Origin: an uncultured Brachyspira sp.
GTDB taxonomy: Bacteria; Spirochaetota; Brachyspiria; Brachyspirales; Brachyspiraceae
Assembly (NCBI GenBank): GCA_949300355.1
Contig: CASGDY010000048.1
Location: 1 to 33,375, forward strand
Reading direction: 5' to 3'
DNA length: 33,375 bases
The notes beneath the pieces were generated by a model. It made no database searches and was not told the DNA's origin. It worked only from the letters and a program-made list of their open reading frames with translations. Position 1 is the first letter of the stretch. Every line of letters starts with the position of its first letter. Shown here piece by piece: positions 1-9,514 of the stretch. The translations under genes and the position numbers were made by a program.

Positions 1-252
1 ATGAACATAGAAGTTAAAGTAACAGCGGGAGCTAAATCCAACAGTTTTAAATTCGAGAATGGGGCCTATTCCATTCGTATTATGGCTAAGGCTATAGACG
101 GCAAAGCTAATAAAGCTATAATTGATTTTTTGGCTGATGAGCTTAATATCAAAAAAAGAGATGTTGAAATATTAAAGGGTGAGAAAAACAGCAAAAAACT
201 TATATCTATTAATATAAATGATGATGATTTAAAAAAGTATTTTAATAAATAA
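1..252 (+). CDS. DUF167 / YggU family protein
   Basis: An 83-residue protein that fits the small DUF167 (YggU) family in length and pattern. It has a basic VTAGAKS-type N-terminal strand, the central IMAKAIDGKANKAIIDFLADEL segment characteristic of the family (residues about 28-48), and a GEKNSKKL loop near residues 60-67. The family folds as a small alpha/beta domain; no biochemical activity is firmly established. The ATG lies on the first base of the window, so its ribosome binding site and upstream neighbours are not visible and a longer start cannot be excluded. A promoter for the next gene follows, so the two are probably not co-transcribed. The family call is from motif recognition only. 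Confidence 0.8.
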   Translation: MNIEVKVTAGAKSNSFKFENGAYSIRIMAKAIDGKANKAIIDFLADELNIKKRDVEILKGEKNSKKLISININDDDLKKYFNK

Positions 253-269
253 AAAATTGCATTTTAATG

Positions 270-299
270 TTGACATAATATACATATTCATTGTAAAAT
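270..299 (+). promoter_or_regulatory. Sigma70-type promoter for the TPR gene
   Basis: TTGACA at 270-275, an 18-nt spacer, and TAAAAT at 294-299, followed 28 nt later by the ATG at 328. A GGGG run at 319-322 acts as the ribosome binding site. Predicted from the consensus only. Confidence 0.55.
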
Positions 300-327
300 A
301 ATTACAATAATTGTATATGGGGTTTTT

Positions 328-2637
328 ATGTACAATACAAAGATGGAAAATCTTTTAAATGAAGTTTCATACAGACTTAATAATGAAGATTATCATCAGA
401 CTCTTGAAATATTAGATGTTATACTGAAAAAAGTTCCTAAAAATTATAGAGCAAATCTATATAAAGGACAGGTATGCGTTGAGCTTAAAGAGTATGAAGA
501 TGCTGTAAGATATTTTGAAGAAGCTAAAAAAGTAGATATAAAAACTTTTAAATCTTATAATCTTCTTGGTATAAGTTATCATGCTATAAAACAGTATGAC
601 AAAGCTATAGAATGTTTCAATGAAACTTTAAAAATCACCCCTAATTCTTTTAAAGCATATAATCTGCTTGGAATAAGTTATTTTGAAAAAAAAGATTATA
701 CTAATGCTATAGAAAATTTTAATAAAGCTATAGAAATTAATCCTAAATATGATAAAGCTTTTAATAATCTAGCTTTATTCTATTATAAAAATAAAAAATA
801 TAATGAAGCAATAGAATTTTTTGAACATTCAAAATCTTTAGATGAAAGAGTTTTTAAAGCTTATGATATGCTTGGAATGAGCTATTATAATATTAATAAT
901 TATGAAAAGGCAATAGAATGCTTTAATAAATTCTTACAGTATAATGGTAAGTCATGCAAAATAGCTAATACTTTGGGGGCAGTATACTCATTCCTAAAAG
1001 ATTATGATAATGCAATAAAATATTTCAATATAGCTATAGATATTAATCCTAAATATGCAAATGCCTATAATAATTTAGCTTTAGTTTATTTCAATAGAAA
1101 GATGTTCGATAAGGCGGCACTTTATTTTGATAAGGCTAAAAAATTAGATATTAATACTTTTACCGATTATAATAAATTAGGAATAAGCTATTATTCTAAA
1201 AAATATTATTATGAAGCTATAGAATGTTTTGAAAGAGTGATAGAAAAAAACCCAAATGCTTATAAGGCTTATAACTTTATAGGTATATGCTACTCATCTA
1301 ATGAAGAATATGATAAAGCTATAAACTACTTCAATAAATCTATAGAAATTAATGACAGATATTATAAGGCTTATAATAATTTGGCACTAGCTTATTATAA
1401 TTTAGAAGATTATAATAATGCAATAGAGAATTTCAATAAAGCAATAGATATAAACAATAACAATGCAGATTCATATAACGGCATAGGTTTATCCTACTAT
1501 TATTTAGGCGAAAAAGAAAAATCATTAATTTATTTAAATAGAGCATTAGAGCTTAATCCTTCATACAGCAATTCTCATGAAATATTATTTAATATATATT
1601 TCGATTTAGAAGAATATGATAATGCTTTGAGTATTGCCGATAAAATTATAGAAGTAAATCCTAATTCATTTAAACATTATGATAAATTACTTTCAATATG
1701 TTTTGATAATAAAGATTATAATAAAGTTATAGAATATGCATTAAGAACTGATAAAAGAAATGATGATATTTATAATATGCTGGCTCAGTCATACTATAGA
1801 ATAAAAGATTATGATAATGCATCTATATATTATAATAAATTAATAGAAAATAAAAAATCATCTTTCGAGCTTTATAATAATTTGGCTGTTATATATTATT
1901 TGAAAAAAGATTATGATTTACTTCTTAATACTTACAATAGATATATAGATAATTTTGATTTAAGAGAAGATAATTTTGCAAGCTATAATATATTTTTATT
2001 ATCATATACTTTATTGAAAGGAAATATAATAAAATATAATGACTTTTTAGACTTATTTGAAAAATCTTTAAATAAAACTATAGAGTTCCATAATATACAT
2101 AAAAATAATTCTTCTTACAATCTATACAAAAATATTAATTATAATACAGACACTCTTAAATTATTATTAGATAAAAAAACAGAAACAGAAAATATATTCA
2201 ATATTTTGGAAAAAACTATGGAATCAGGAAAATTAACATCAATAAAACCTGTTATAGAACATTTTAATAATAAAATGAATATTTATTTTGCTTCATTTAG
2301 TTCATCTATTAATAATTTAGATGATAATAATAGCATATGTATAGAATATGAAGCTTCAGATTCAATTATAATTAAAACAAAAAATTATAATGAAGAAGAA
2401 AATGTTTACGGAAGAACTGCTAAGTTTATCACTAAAGAAGATAATATTCATTATGAAACTTTACTTTCTATATTCAGATATAACTCAGAAGATTATGATT
2501 ACAGAGCAATTTTAAATAACAATAATATAAAAATAAAAAGCATATACTTCCCTAAAAACTTTGATGATTCTAATATAGAGATTATAAGAAGAATCATTAA
2601 TGATGAAAGTATTAAACTTTGCAAATTAGATAATTGA
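328..2637 (+). CDS. Large tetratricopeptide repeat (TPR) protein
   Basis: A 769-residue protein. From about residue 5 to 570 it is an almost continuous run of 34-residue TPR units, recognisable by the recurrent 'Y.NLG.SYY...Y.KAIE.F.KAIEINP' pattern with alanine and glycine at the helix-packing positions. The last ~190 residues lose the pattern and form a separate domain I do not recognise. TPR arrays are protein-protein interaction scaffolds; no enzyme motif, signal peptide or membrane segment is visible, so it is probably cytoplasmic. It has its own promoter (TTGACA/TAAAAT) and a GGGG ribosome binding site. Brachyspira genomes are rich in such proteins. The partner is unknown. Confidence 0.85.
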   Translation: MYNTKMENLLNEVSYRLNNEDYHQTLEILDVILKKVPKNYRANLYKGQVCVELKEYEDAVRYFEEAKKVDIKTFKSYNLLGISYHAIKQYDKAIECFNETLKITPNSFKAYNLLGISYFEKKDYTNAIENFNKAIEINPKYDKAFNNLALFYYKNKKYNEAIEFFEHSKSLDERVFKAYDMLGMSYYNINNYEKAIECFNKFLQYNGKSCKIANTLGAVYSFLKDYDNAIKYFNIAIDINPKYANAYNNLALVYFNRKMFDKAALYFDKAKKLDINTFTDYNKLGISYYSKKYYYEAIECFERVIEKNPNAYKAYNFIGICYSSNEEYDKAINYFNKSIEINDRYYKAYNNLALAYYNLEDYNNAIENFNKAIDINNNNADSYNGIGLSYYYLGEKEKSLIYLNRALELNPSYSNSHEILFNIYFDLEEYDNALSIADKIIEVNPNSFKHYDKLLSICFDNKDYNKVIEYALRTDKRNDDIYNMLAQSYYRIKDYDNASIYYNKLIENKKSSFELYNNLAVIYYLKKDYDLLLNTYNRYIDNFDLREDNFASYNIFLLSYTLLKGNIIKYNDFLDLFEKSLNKTIEFHNIHKNNSSYNLYKNINYNTDTLKLLLDKKTETENIFNILEKTMESGKLTSIKPVIEHFNNKMNIYFASFSSSINNLDDNNSICIEYEASDSIIIKTKNYNEEENVYGRTAKFITKEDNIHYETLLSIFRYNSEDYDYRAILNNNNIKIKSIYFPKNFDDSNIEIIRRIINDESIKLCKLDN

Positions 2638-2703
2638 AATATAATTTATAAAAAATAATAATATAATTAATATATATTCTTTAAGTACTAGAAAGCAAAA
2701 TAT

Positions 2704-2765
2704 AAAAATTGTGAGCCTTTGAAAAGTTTACTTGAAAGTGCCTTTTCCATAAGCACACAATTTTT
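2704..2765 (+). promoter_or_regulatory. Structured leader or terminator with pseudoknot potential
   Basis: The gap between the TPR gene and the ABC importer contains a closing stem AAAAATTGTG (2704-2713) with CACAATTTTT (2756-2765). Inside it, GAAAAG (2721-2726) can pair with CTTTTC (2742-2747). The loop of that hairpin holds GTGC (2738-2741), which can pair with downstream GCAC (2753-2756), giving an H-type pseudoknot that overlaps the outer stem by one base. It could be the TPR gene terminator, because TTTTTATTAG follows, or a cis-regulatory leader of the importer. It matches no riboswitch consensus I can recall. Confidence 0.4.
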
Positions 2766-2813
2766 ATTAGCAATAATAAAAAATAATAATTTATAAAAAT
2801 AGGAGCATAAAAA

Positions 2814-3938
2814 ATGAAAAAATATTTATTGCTTATATTATTTACAGTTTCATGTTTCATTTCATGCAATAATACAAAAGATGCAAACAATAAAAATAAT
2901 TCAGCAGATACTGTAACTATTACAGATGCTTTGGGAAGAGAAGTAACTTTAAAAAAAGACATAAAAAAAATAATATCAATAGACAGAGGATTCATACCTC
3001 AAACTTTAAAAGCATTAGGAAAAGATGATTTATTAGCAGCCACAGGAGGAGTATATCCTCAGTCAGGCCCTTATAATACAGACAAATCAGATAACTTTTA
3101 TATAGTTACAAATATATTATCAATACCAAATGTAGGATGGGCGGGATACGGCAGTTATAATTTTGAAAAAATATTGGAGGTTTCTCCTGATGCTATTATA
3201 ATAGTTCCTTATGGTTCTTTATCTGAAAACAGTTATCATCAGGAATTAATTAATAGAATAGAAAATGAATTTAAAATACCTGTAATAATATTGAATGATC
3301 ATACTATAGCAACAAATTTAAACTCTTACTATGATAATATAAGAATAATATCAAAAGTTGTTAATGCTGAAGAAAAGTCAGAAGAACTTATAAAAAAATT
3401 ACAGGGATATGTTGATTTAGCTTCATCATTCAAAAAAGATAATGATACAGATAAAATTCTTTTCTTGGGACTTACAGATTCAGAAACAGGTGCAGGATAT
3501 GTTCATGGAAAAGATTATGGCGGAGCAGCATATACAACATCAATATTAGGCATCAGCAATGCTTATGAAAAATCAGAAATGCCTATTCTCGGTGCCGAAG
3601 AAATATTGGAAATGAATCCGGATATTATAGCTATGATAGATTCTCCTCAATATTCAAAAGCTGTAGAAACATATACAAAAAATGCAGTATTTCAAAACAT
3701 TAATGCTGTAAAAAATCAGAGAGTATATAGTATGGGACAGGTTTTATGGTGGTCAGATCCTAAATTATTACTTCCAGTACAGCTTCTTTTATTCAGCTAT
3801 ATATATTATATGCCTGAAAATGTTAATATTAGAGAAGTATACGATAATTACATGTCAGACATATTCGGTATAAAAGAAACTGATAAACTTATTCTGCTTC
3901 ATAAATTAGAACCATTTTTTGAACAAATAAAGAATTAA
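2814..3938 (+). CDS. ABC importer substrate-binding lipoprotein (iron-chelate/cobalamin class)
   Basis: A 374-residue protein with a lipoprotein signal: MKK, a hydrophobic core, then the lipobox FISC with the lipidated cysteine at residue 18. The mature part begins with the 'ITDALGREVTL' motif typical of the FepB/BtuF-type periplasmic-binding class (cluster A-II, joined by a single helix), then 'ILEVSPDAIIIV' and 'EEILEMNPDIIAM', both family hallmarks. It would capture a ferric siderophore, haem or cobalamin at the outer face of the inner membrane; the ligand cannot be read from sequence. AGGAG at 2801-2805 supports the start. It is the first gene of a tight three-gene operon with the permease (5-bp gap) and the ATPase. 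Confidence 0.88.
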   Translation: MKKYLLLILFTVSCFISCNNTKDANNKNNSADTVTITDALGREVTLKKDIKKIISIDRGFIPQTLKALGKDDLLAATGGVYPQSGPYNTDKSDNFYIVTNILSIPNVGWAGYGSYNFEKILEVSPDAIIIVPYGSLSENSYHQELINRIENEFKIPVIILNDHTIATNLNSYYDNIRIISKVVNAEEKSEELIKKLQGYVDLASSFKKDNDTDKILFLGLTDSETGAGYVHGKDYGGAAYTTSILGISNAYEKSEMPILGAEEILEMNPDIIAMIDSPQYSKAVETYTKNAVFQNINAVKNQRVYSMGQVLWWSDPKLLLPVQLLLFSYIYYMPENVNIREVYDNYMSDIFGIKETDKLILLHKLEPFFEQIKN

Positions 3939-3943
3939 AAAAT

Positions 3944-4936
3944 ATGAAAAATAAATCATTAATAATATTATCATCTATACTAGTAATATTATTTATATTA
4001 TCTATATTTATAGGTTCATGGGATATTTCGTCTTTAGAAATTATAAATATATTTTTTAATAAAACAGAAGATATTAATAAAGCAATAGCAATACTCAATG
4101 TAAGGCTTCCAAGAATACTTTTAGCGGTATCAAGCGGAGCCATACTTGGAGTATGCGGAGTTATATGCCAATCATGTTTTCAAAATCCGCTGGTTGATCC
4201 TTATTTCTTAGGCATATCATCAGGTTCTGCATTCGGGGCTGCTTTTGCTATAGTATTCTCATTACCTATATTCTTAATAGCACCATTATTCACTTTTATA
4301 GCCGTACTAATCCCTATGTTTTTCTCATTCAGAAGTTCATCTGTATTAAAACTGCTTTTTATGGGGATAGTAATTAATTCAGTATTTTCTTCAGAGCTTT
4401 CAATATTAAAAGTAGCCGCAGAAATTGGTAAACTTAGAGAAATAACTTTTTGGCTTATGGGCAGTTTAGGAAATACTAATATAAGATACACATTAATATT
4501 ATTAGCTGTATTTATCATAGCATTATTTTTCTTTTTAATGCAGTCATCAAAGATAGATGCTCTTACATTGGGAAAGCTTCATGCTTATGATAAAGTAAAG
4601 GATATTAGATTTTTTAGGCTTCAATTACTTTTTGTAGTTTCAATATTAATGTCTATGTCTGTACTTGCAACAGGAATAATAAGCTGGGTGGGATTGGGTG
4701 TTCCTCATCTTTCAAGAATAATATGGAAAACTTCAGCTTCTTCAAAATTGCTTATCAATTCTGCATTCGGCGGTGCAATACTTTTATTATTATGTGATTT
4801 AGTTATAAGATCTATAATAAAGATGCCTCTGTTCGGCGGAAGAATTGCCGGTGAACTTCCTATATCTGTTGCTACTTCATTATTCGGAGCAATATTCTTA
4901 TTTGTATTTTTATTTAGAAGAAGTAAATATGATTAA
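3944..4936 (+). CDS. FecCD/BtuC-type ABC transporter permease
   Basis: A 330-residue, highly hydrophobic protein with roughly nine to ten membrane segments. It carries FecCD-family landmarks: 'LNVRLPRILLAVSSGA' near residues 49-64, 'GVCGVICQSCFQNPLVDPYFLGISSGSAFGA' (read as pieces around residues 68-98), and the late 'WVGLGVPHLSRI' cytoplasmic coupling region near residue 247. The dimer forms the channel for an iron-chelate or cobalamin importer. It starts 5 bp after the binding-protein stop with no strong ribosome binding site, which suggests translational coupling. Length is normal for the family. Confidence 0.9.
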   Translation: MKNKSLIILSSILVILFILSIFIGSWDISSLEIINIFFNKTEDINKAIAILNVRLPRILLAVSSGAILGVCGVICQSCFQNPLVDPYFLGISSGSAFGAAFAIVFSLPIFLIAPLFTFIAVLIPMFFSFRSSSVLKLLFMGIVINSVFSSELSILKVAAEIGKLREITFWLMGSLGNTNIRYTLILLAVFIIALFFFLMQSSKIDALTLGKLHAYDKVKDIRFFRLQLLFVVSILMSMSVLATGIISWVGLGVPHLSRIIWKTSASSKLLINSAFGGAILLLLCDLVIRSIIKMPLFGGRIAGELPISVATSLFGAIFLFVFLFRRSKYD

Positions 4937-4958
4937 TAATTTATAAAGAGATTATTAT

Positions 4959-5693
4959 ATGATATATTGTAAAGATTTGATTTTAGAATATAAAAACAAA
5001 AAAGTTCTGCAATTAGATGAGCTTAGTATAAATGAAAATGGAATATATATACTTTTAGGAGCTAATGGAAGCGGAAAAAGTACATTTATAAAATCTCTCA
5101 TAATGGACAGCAGTGTAAAAAGAAGCGGAATTATAAATGTCAATAATAAAACTCTTTCCAAAGAAGTAATATTTAATGATATAGCCTTTATGCCTCAATT
5201 TTTAAATGTAAATTTTCCTTTTAGGGCTATTGAAGTGGTGATGATGGGGCATAAAGAGTACGGCATATTTTCAGATGAGAAAAAAATAAGAACTAAATCT
5301 TTGGAAGTGATGGAGTCTTTGAACATACTGCATTTACAAAATAGAAATGTTGAAAACTTATCCGGAGGCGAAAGAGCTTTAGTATTTTTAGCTAAGACAT
5401 TATGCAAAAATACAAATATCATTCTTTTAGATGAGCCTGATAGTTCATTAGATTTTCAAAACAAAGTAAAACTTTTTCATTATTTAGAAGCCAATAAAAA
5501 AAATAAAATTATTATACTATCTTCTCATGATATAGTATCAATTACAAAAACCGATTATATAATAAAATTTTCAAAAAACTCCAATTATAAACCTATACAT
5601 AAACAAGACATAAATAAAGATGAATTAAAAGATATATTCCCTGATGTAAATTATGATGAAATATTAAAAGACATATCTTCTATAATTAATTAA
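4959..5693 (+). CDS. ABC transporter ATP-binding protein (FepC/BtuD-like)
   Basis: A 244-residue ATPase. Walker A GANGSGKST is at residues 34-42, the signature LSGGE lies near residue 129, and Walker B is ILLDEP followed by the D-loop SSLD. A switch-histidine region 'SSHD' comes about 30 residues later. It powers the preceding permease. It lies 22 bp after the permease gene with AGAGAT as ribosome binding site. The C-terminal tail is short, consistent with the FepC/BtuD class and lacking any added regulatory domain. The operon appears to end here; scpB has its own promoter. Confidence 0.9.
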   Translation: MIYCKDLILEYKNKKVLQLDELSINENGIYILLGANGSGKSTFIKSLIMDSSVKRSGIINVNNKTLSKEVIFNDIAFMPQFLNVNFPFRAIEVVMMGHKEYGIFSDEKKIRTKSLEVMESLNILHLQNRNVENLSGGERALVFLAKTLCKNTNIILLDEPDSSLDFQNKVKLFHYLEANKKNKIIILSSHDIVSITKTDYIIKFSKNSNYKPIHKQDINKDELKDIFPDVNYDEILKDISSIIN

Positions 5694-5746
5694 AAAATAA
5701 ATTTATATTCCCATAAAAATATATACACAAAATTATGTCTAAACGA

Positions 5747-5774
5747 TTGAAAAAAGTTTTTAATATGCTATAAT
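5747..5774 (+). promoter_or_regulatory. Extended -10 promoter for scpB
   Basis: TTGAAA at 5747-5752, a 16-nt spacer, and TATAAT at 5769-5774 preceded by TGC (extended -10). It lies 52 nt upstream of the scpB ATG, with AAGGAAG at about 5797-5803 between them. Confidence 0.55.
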
Positions 5775-5826
5775 CTGCTTATATTAAAAAATAAAAAGGA
5801 AGTTATTTTTTAGGGATATAAATATT

Positions 5827-6483
5827 ATGGATGAAATGATTGAAACAAACGGTGCTCTTTTGGAGAATGAAATTTCAGAAAAGAATTCTGAAAATAATGC
5901 AGATACTGAAAATAAAAACGCTTTAGAGATAGACGATTCTATACTTGCAAATGAAGAAGAACTTGAAAAGATTATGGAAGCTATCATATATGTTGAAGGC
6001 AATGTTCCAATAAGCAGATTAAGGACTCTTTTCAAATGCGAAAATTCTGATATAAGAACTCATATAGAAAATATCAATAATAGATATAGAAATGCTAAAA
6101 GTGCTATAGAGATACTTGAAGTAGGAGATTCTATACTTATGACTATAATACCTTCTACATTCGGTACTTTATCAGCAATATATGACAAAAAGAGAAAGAA
6201 AAAAATATCAAAAGCAATGCTTCAAACTCTTTCTATAATAGCATATAAACAGCCTTTGACTAAAGCTGAAATTGATGATATAAGACAAAGTGACAGCGGT
6301 TATCATTTAAGGGCTTTAATGGAAGACGGCTTCATTGCTTGGAAAGGAAGAAAGGACTATTTAGATAAAAGACAAACTTACGGCACTACAGATAAATTCC
6401 TAATGCATTTCGGTATAAATAGTTTAGATGATCTTCCAAAATTAAGAGAGCTTAAAGATTTGGAATTCAATAAAGATGAATAA
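5827..6483 (+). CDS. scpB: Segregation and condensation protein B
   Basis: A 218-residue protein. The ScpB region begins near residue 38 ('ANEEELEKIMEAIIYVEGNVPIS') and continues through two winged-helix domains; 'LQTLSIIAYKQPLTKAEIDDIR' near residues 136-157 is the family signature. ScpB dimers bind the ScpA kleisin and Smc to form the bacterial condensin. The first ~37 residues are an acidic, asparagine-rich extension, somewhat longer than usual. scpA is not adjacent here, although the two are often neighbours in other bacteria. The gene is a single unit between its promoter and a strong terminator. Confidence 0.92.
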   Translation: MDEMIETNGALLENEISEKNSENNADTENKNALEIDDSILANEEELEKIMEAIIYVEGNVPISRLRTLFKCENSDIRTHIENINNRYRNAKSAIEILEVGDSILMTIIPSTFGTLSAIYDKKRKKKISKAMLQTLSIIAYKQPLTKAEIDDIRQSDSGYHLRALMEDGFIAWKGRKDYLDKRQTYGTTDKFLMHFGINSLDDLPKLRELKDLEFNKDE

Positions 6484-6535
6484 TTATTAGAATACAAATA
6501 TAAAATAATTGAGAATAAAATATTAATAAATGATT

Positions 6536-6575
6536 AGGCTTTACTTTATAAGAGTAAAGCCTTTATTTTTATGTT
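6536..6575 (+). terminator. Rho-independent terminator of scpB
   Basis: Perfect 10-bp stem AGGCTTTACT (6536-6545) with AGTAAAGCCT (6553-6562), a 7-nt loop, then a T-rich tract. Confidence 0.85.
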
Positions 6576-6591
6576 TTTTATAAAATTCATT

Positions 6592-7020
6592 CAACGCACG
6601 GTGAGATAACTTATATTTATTATTAATATTATAATTCAAAAGTATCTTATGTTTTAAATTTTACTATGCGTGCGGTGAGAACACTATAAATTTAAAAAAC
6701 TCTTGGGTGGGCAGCTATAAATTCTAAATAGGCAAAAAGAAAATATAAAATTGATATTGCAAATAAAAGCAATAAGACTAAAGGGTGGGCAAATGTAATT
6801 AATTTTTTAAATTTTAATTACATACCCCGCCCTTTATATTTTAAAGCTATATTTTGAATTTTAGTTTTTATTATCTTTAAAGTTCAATTAGAAATTAAAG
6901 CACCCGCCCTAGCTCTTATTAATTTTAAAATCCACTCAACGCACGGTAAGCAAACTTTAATTTATTATTAACATTATGATTCAAAAGTATTTTATATTTT
7001 AAATTTTACTTAACGTGCGT
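6592..7020. repeat. Nested palindromic intergenic repeat, block R1
   Basis: No gene is visible between scpB and mnmG. The gap holds an ordered set of inverted motifs: A (CAACGCACGG at 6592, GCGTGCGG at about 6668), B (GGGTGGGCAGC 6705-6715), C (AAGGGTGGGCAAATGTAATTAA 6781-6802, read in two halves), C' (its imperfect complement 6814-6834), B' (GCACCCGCCCTAGC 6900-6913) and a second A (CAACGCACGG 6938 to ACGTGCGT 7020). B and C nest into one long hairpin, and each A is a hairpin of its own. The same order recurs at 28.5 and 29.8 kb. Confidence 0.75.
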
Positions 7021-7073
7021 TTATATATTTTTATATTAAATAAAATTTTTCAAATTGTATTAAAAATATTTCT

Positions 7074-7102
7074 TTGACAATTAAAAGTTTTTAATATATT
7101 AT
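7074..7102 (+). promoter_or_regulatory. Sigma70-type promoter for mnmG
   Basis: TTGACA at 7074-7079, a 17-nt spacer, and TATTAT at 7097-7102, followed by the mnmG start region. Confidence 0.6.
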
Positions 7103-7128
7103 CTTTTTAATAAAAATTTAATTTTTAA

Positions 7129-8997
7129 ATGAGAATATTATATATGAATAATAATAAATACGATGTTATAGTAGTAGGTGCAGGACATGCCGGAATAGAA
7201 GCAGCACTTTCATCTGTAAGACTAGGAATGAAAACTCTAATTATATCTATTAATTTGGATACTATAGGACAAATGTCATGCAACCCTTCTATAGGCGGAG
7301 TTGCTAAAGGCACTATTGTAAAAGAGATTGATGCACTCGGCGGCGAGATGGGAAAATTAATAGATAAAACTATGATGCAGTTTAGAATGCTTAACAGAAG
7401 TAAAGGAAAAGCTGTATGGGCACCAAGAGCTCAGGCAGATAAATACGCATATAAAGAAGAAGCTGCTAAAACATTGTATGCACAAAATAATCTATCACTT
7501 CATCAGGATATAGTAACAGAAATAATTGTAGAAAATAATGTACTTAAAGGAATCAGAACAGAAAGATGCAGAGAGTATGAATGCCAAGCGGTTATACTTA
7601 CAACAGGAACATTTTTAAACGGACTTATTCATATAGGTAAGTATCAAAAGCAGGCCGGAAGAATCGGAGAATTACCAGCAATAGGACTTTCTGATAGTTT
7701 GAGAAGTTTAGGACTTGAGGTTGGAAGATTAAAAACAGGAACACCTGCAAGAGTAGATTATTATTCTATTAACTTTGATATATTAGAAATGCAAAAAGGC
7801 GATGATGAAATAACACCATTCTCTTTTTTAGATGAAAAAATAGATATAGTTCAAGAGCCTTGCTATATAACTTATACAGATGCCAATATTCATAAAATCA
7901 TTCAGGATAATATACATTTGTCTCCAATGTACAGCGGAGTTATAACAGGCATAGGTCCAAGATATTGCCCAAGTATAGAAGATAAGGTTGTAAGATTTGC
8001 AGATAAACCAAGACATCAGCTCCATTTAGAGAGAGAAAGCTACAGAACTAATGAAGTTTATATAAACGGATTTTCTTCAAGCTTACCGGAAGAAGTTCAG
8101 ATAAAAATGATAAGATCATTGAAAGGACTTGAGGAAGTAAGAATATTAAAACCAGCCTATGCAGTAGAATATGATTATGTGAACCCTATAGAATTAAAGC
8201 CTACACTTGAAACTAAAAAAATTGAGGGCTTATTTTTGGCAGGACAAATTAACGGAACAAGCGGATACGAAGAAGCTGCATGTCAGGGCCTTATGGCAGG
8301 AATAAATGCAAGCTTAAAAATAAAAAAAGAAGCTCCATTCATATTAAAAAGAAGCGACGGATATATCGGTGTTTTAATTGATGACTTAACTACTAAAGGA
8401 ACTAAAGAACCTCATAGAATGTTTACTTCACAGGCAGAACATAGAATGCTTTTAAGACAGGACAATGCCGATGAAAGATTAACAGAGCTTTCTTATAATA
8501 TAGGGCTTGCAAGCAAAGAAAGACTTGAAAAGGTAAGAGATAAAAAACAAAAAACTCAAATACTTGTGGAATATTTAAATAAACGCACACTCACTCAAAA
8601 AGAAACAGAAGATTTAGGATTCACAAAAGAAGCTAAAGAATATAGAACTATGAGTTTAGCTTCTATAATAAAGCGTCCGGAATGCGGTATTGAAATGCTT
8701 AAACATTTGATAGACGGCGATTATAATCAGAATGTTTTGGAGAATGCAGAAATCGCTATTAAGTATGAAGGCTATATTGCAAGATACTTAAATGAAATAA
8801 GAGATATAGAAAAATACGAAAATATGCTTATACCTGAAGATTTTGACTACTCTACTTTAAAGAGCGTAAAAATAGATGCTATTAATAAATTGAAACAGTA
8901 CAAGCCTTATAATATATCTCAGGCTTTGAGAATACCTGAAGTAGATAAATCAGTTGTGCATATACTAATACTTGCACTTACTAATAAGAAGAAATAA
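7129..8997 (+). CDS. mnmG: tRNA uridine-5-carboxymethylaminomethyl modification enzyme MnmG (GidA)
   Basis: A 622-residue FAD protein. The Rossmann motif [12 protein letters not shown] is at residues about 15-26, followed by the MnmG hallmarks '[26 protein letters not shown]', '[16 protein letters not shown]' and '[12 protein letters not shown]', and the later '[13 protein letters not shown]'. With MnmE it installs the carboxymethylaminomethyl or aminomethyl group on wobble uridine 34 of certain tRNAs. Length is typical. The ATG at 7144 (MNNNKYDV...) may be the real start: the ATG at 7129 has no ribosome binding site, whereas GAGA lies about 9 nt before 7144. mnmE is not in the window. Confidence 0.96.
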   Translation: MRILYMNNNKYDVIVVGAGHAGIEAALSSVRLGMKTLIISINLDTIGQMSCNPSIGGVAKGTIVKEIDALGGEMGKLIDKTMMQFRMLNRSKGKAVWAPRAQADKYAYKEEAAKTLYAQNNLSLHQDIVTEIIVENNVLKGIRTERCREYECQAVILTTGTFLNGLIHIGKYQKQAGRIGELPAIGLSDSLRSLGLEVGRLKTGTPARVDYYSINFDILEMQKGDDEITPFSFLDEKIDIVQEPCYITYTDANIHKIIQDNIHLSPMYSGVITGIGPRYCPSIEDKVVRFADKPRHQLHLERESYRTNEVYINGFSSSLPEEVQIKMIRSLKGLEEVRILKPAYAVEYDYVNPIELKPTLETKKIEGLFLAGQINGTSGYEEAACQGLMAGINASLKIKKEAPFILKRSDGYIGVLIDDLTTKGTKEPHRMFTSQAEHRMLLRQDNADERLTELSYNIGLASKERLEKVRDKKQKTQILVEYLNKRTLTQKETEDLGFTKEAKEYRTMSLASIIKRPECGIEMLKHLIDGDYNQNVLENAEIAIKYEGYIARYLNEIRDIEKYENMLIPEDFDYSTLKSVKIDAINKLKQYKPYNISQALRIPEVDKSVVHILILALTNKKK

Positions 8998-9000
8998 TTT

Positions 9001-9276
9001 ATTATATTGTTATGCTATTTTTTTAATTATTAAAATCAGTATATACCAAAACAACTATATTTTGTCAAATATTCGCCATATGGGCTTTCCGCACAGTATT
9101 GCAAATCATTATGGATAGCCAACTATACGTGCGGCTGATTACTCATTAATATACAAAAGTTAATAATTTATATTACATGTAAAACTAAATTAGTATTATT
9201 TAGTACTAATTTTTAATTGCACTTTCGCAAAGCGTGCCTGCGGTGGCGGCAGCAACTTTGACGAAGTCCACCTGCG
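9001..9276. other. Gene-free stretch with small palindromes and a GC-rich patch
   Basis: No gene is seen after mnmG. CCGCAC (9089-9094) and GTGCGG (9129-9134) may be a decayed relative of the A hairpin of the intergenic repeat. AAATTAGTA (9187-9195) with TACTAATTT (9204-9212), followed by T's, is a plausible terminator. From about 9218 the composition changes abruptly to GC-rich. Confidence 0.5.
9187..9216 (+). terminator. Possible terminator downstream of mnmG
   Basis: A 9-bp stem AAATTAGTA/TACTAATTT with an 8-nt loop and a following T run. The stem contains no G/C-rich core, so strength is uncertain. It lies ~190 bp after the mnmG stop. Confidence 0.4.
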
Positions 9277-9298
9277 GTGTGCGGCTGGAAAAAGTTGA
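9218..9298. repeat. GC-rich patch with direct repeats
   Basis: An island of high GC in a very AT-rich genome. CCTGCGGTG occurs at 9237-9245 and again at 9271-9279, each followed by GCGGC, and AACTTTG (9254-9260) is echoed by AAAGTTG (9291-9297). It sits at the left edge of the peptidase array, fused to a truncated peptidase tail. I believe similar GC-rich patches recur in Brachyspira intergenic DNA, but that is memory and unverified. Confidence 0.5.
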
Positions 9299-9317
9299 AT
9301 AAAAAAATTGACAAACT

Positions 9318-9495
9318 CAAAAATTTTCAGTATATCGTATTAAATACTAGCCAAAATAAATATGCCGGATATTCTGCTGAAAGTGATATAGTATCTCTTT
9401 CACTTACTAAAACAGAAATTCCAAATTCAAGATACAATAATATAACAGAATTGACTATGTTCAAAGATAATTATTTTATTGATAGAATAAGATAA
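9318..9495 (+). pseudogene. Truncated C-terminal remnant of an M30-like peptidase
   Basis: An open frame runs from 9277 to 9495, but only the part from about 9325 matches anything here. 'YIVLNTSQNKYAGYSAE' and 'MFKDNYFIDR' match the C-terminal ~55 residues of the intact peptidase ending at 10975 almost residue for residue. The upstream residues come from the GC-rich patch and have no counterpart. No start region, signal peptide or HExxH remains. It ends at TAA and is followed by the same AATCAGGCTGTTATAA hairpin that ends copy 2, so this is the 3' stump of a further family member. Confidence 0.8.
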
Positions 9496-9514
9496 TATAT
9501 AAATTATATAAAAT

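Noticed and set aside
2690-2813. Known cobalamin riboswitch before the ABC importer
   Set aside because: The conserved B12-box (GCCACTG-like) and the expected ~200-nt length are absent.
9277-9495. A separate 72-residue protein starting at 9277
   Set aside because: The first ~15 codons lie in the GC-rich patch and the rest is the tail of a truncated peptidase; no start signals are present.
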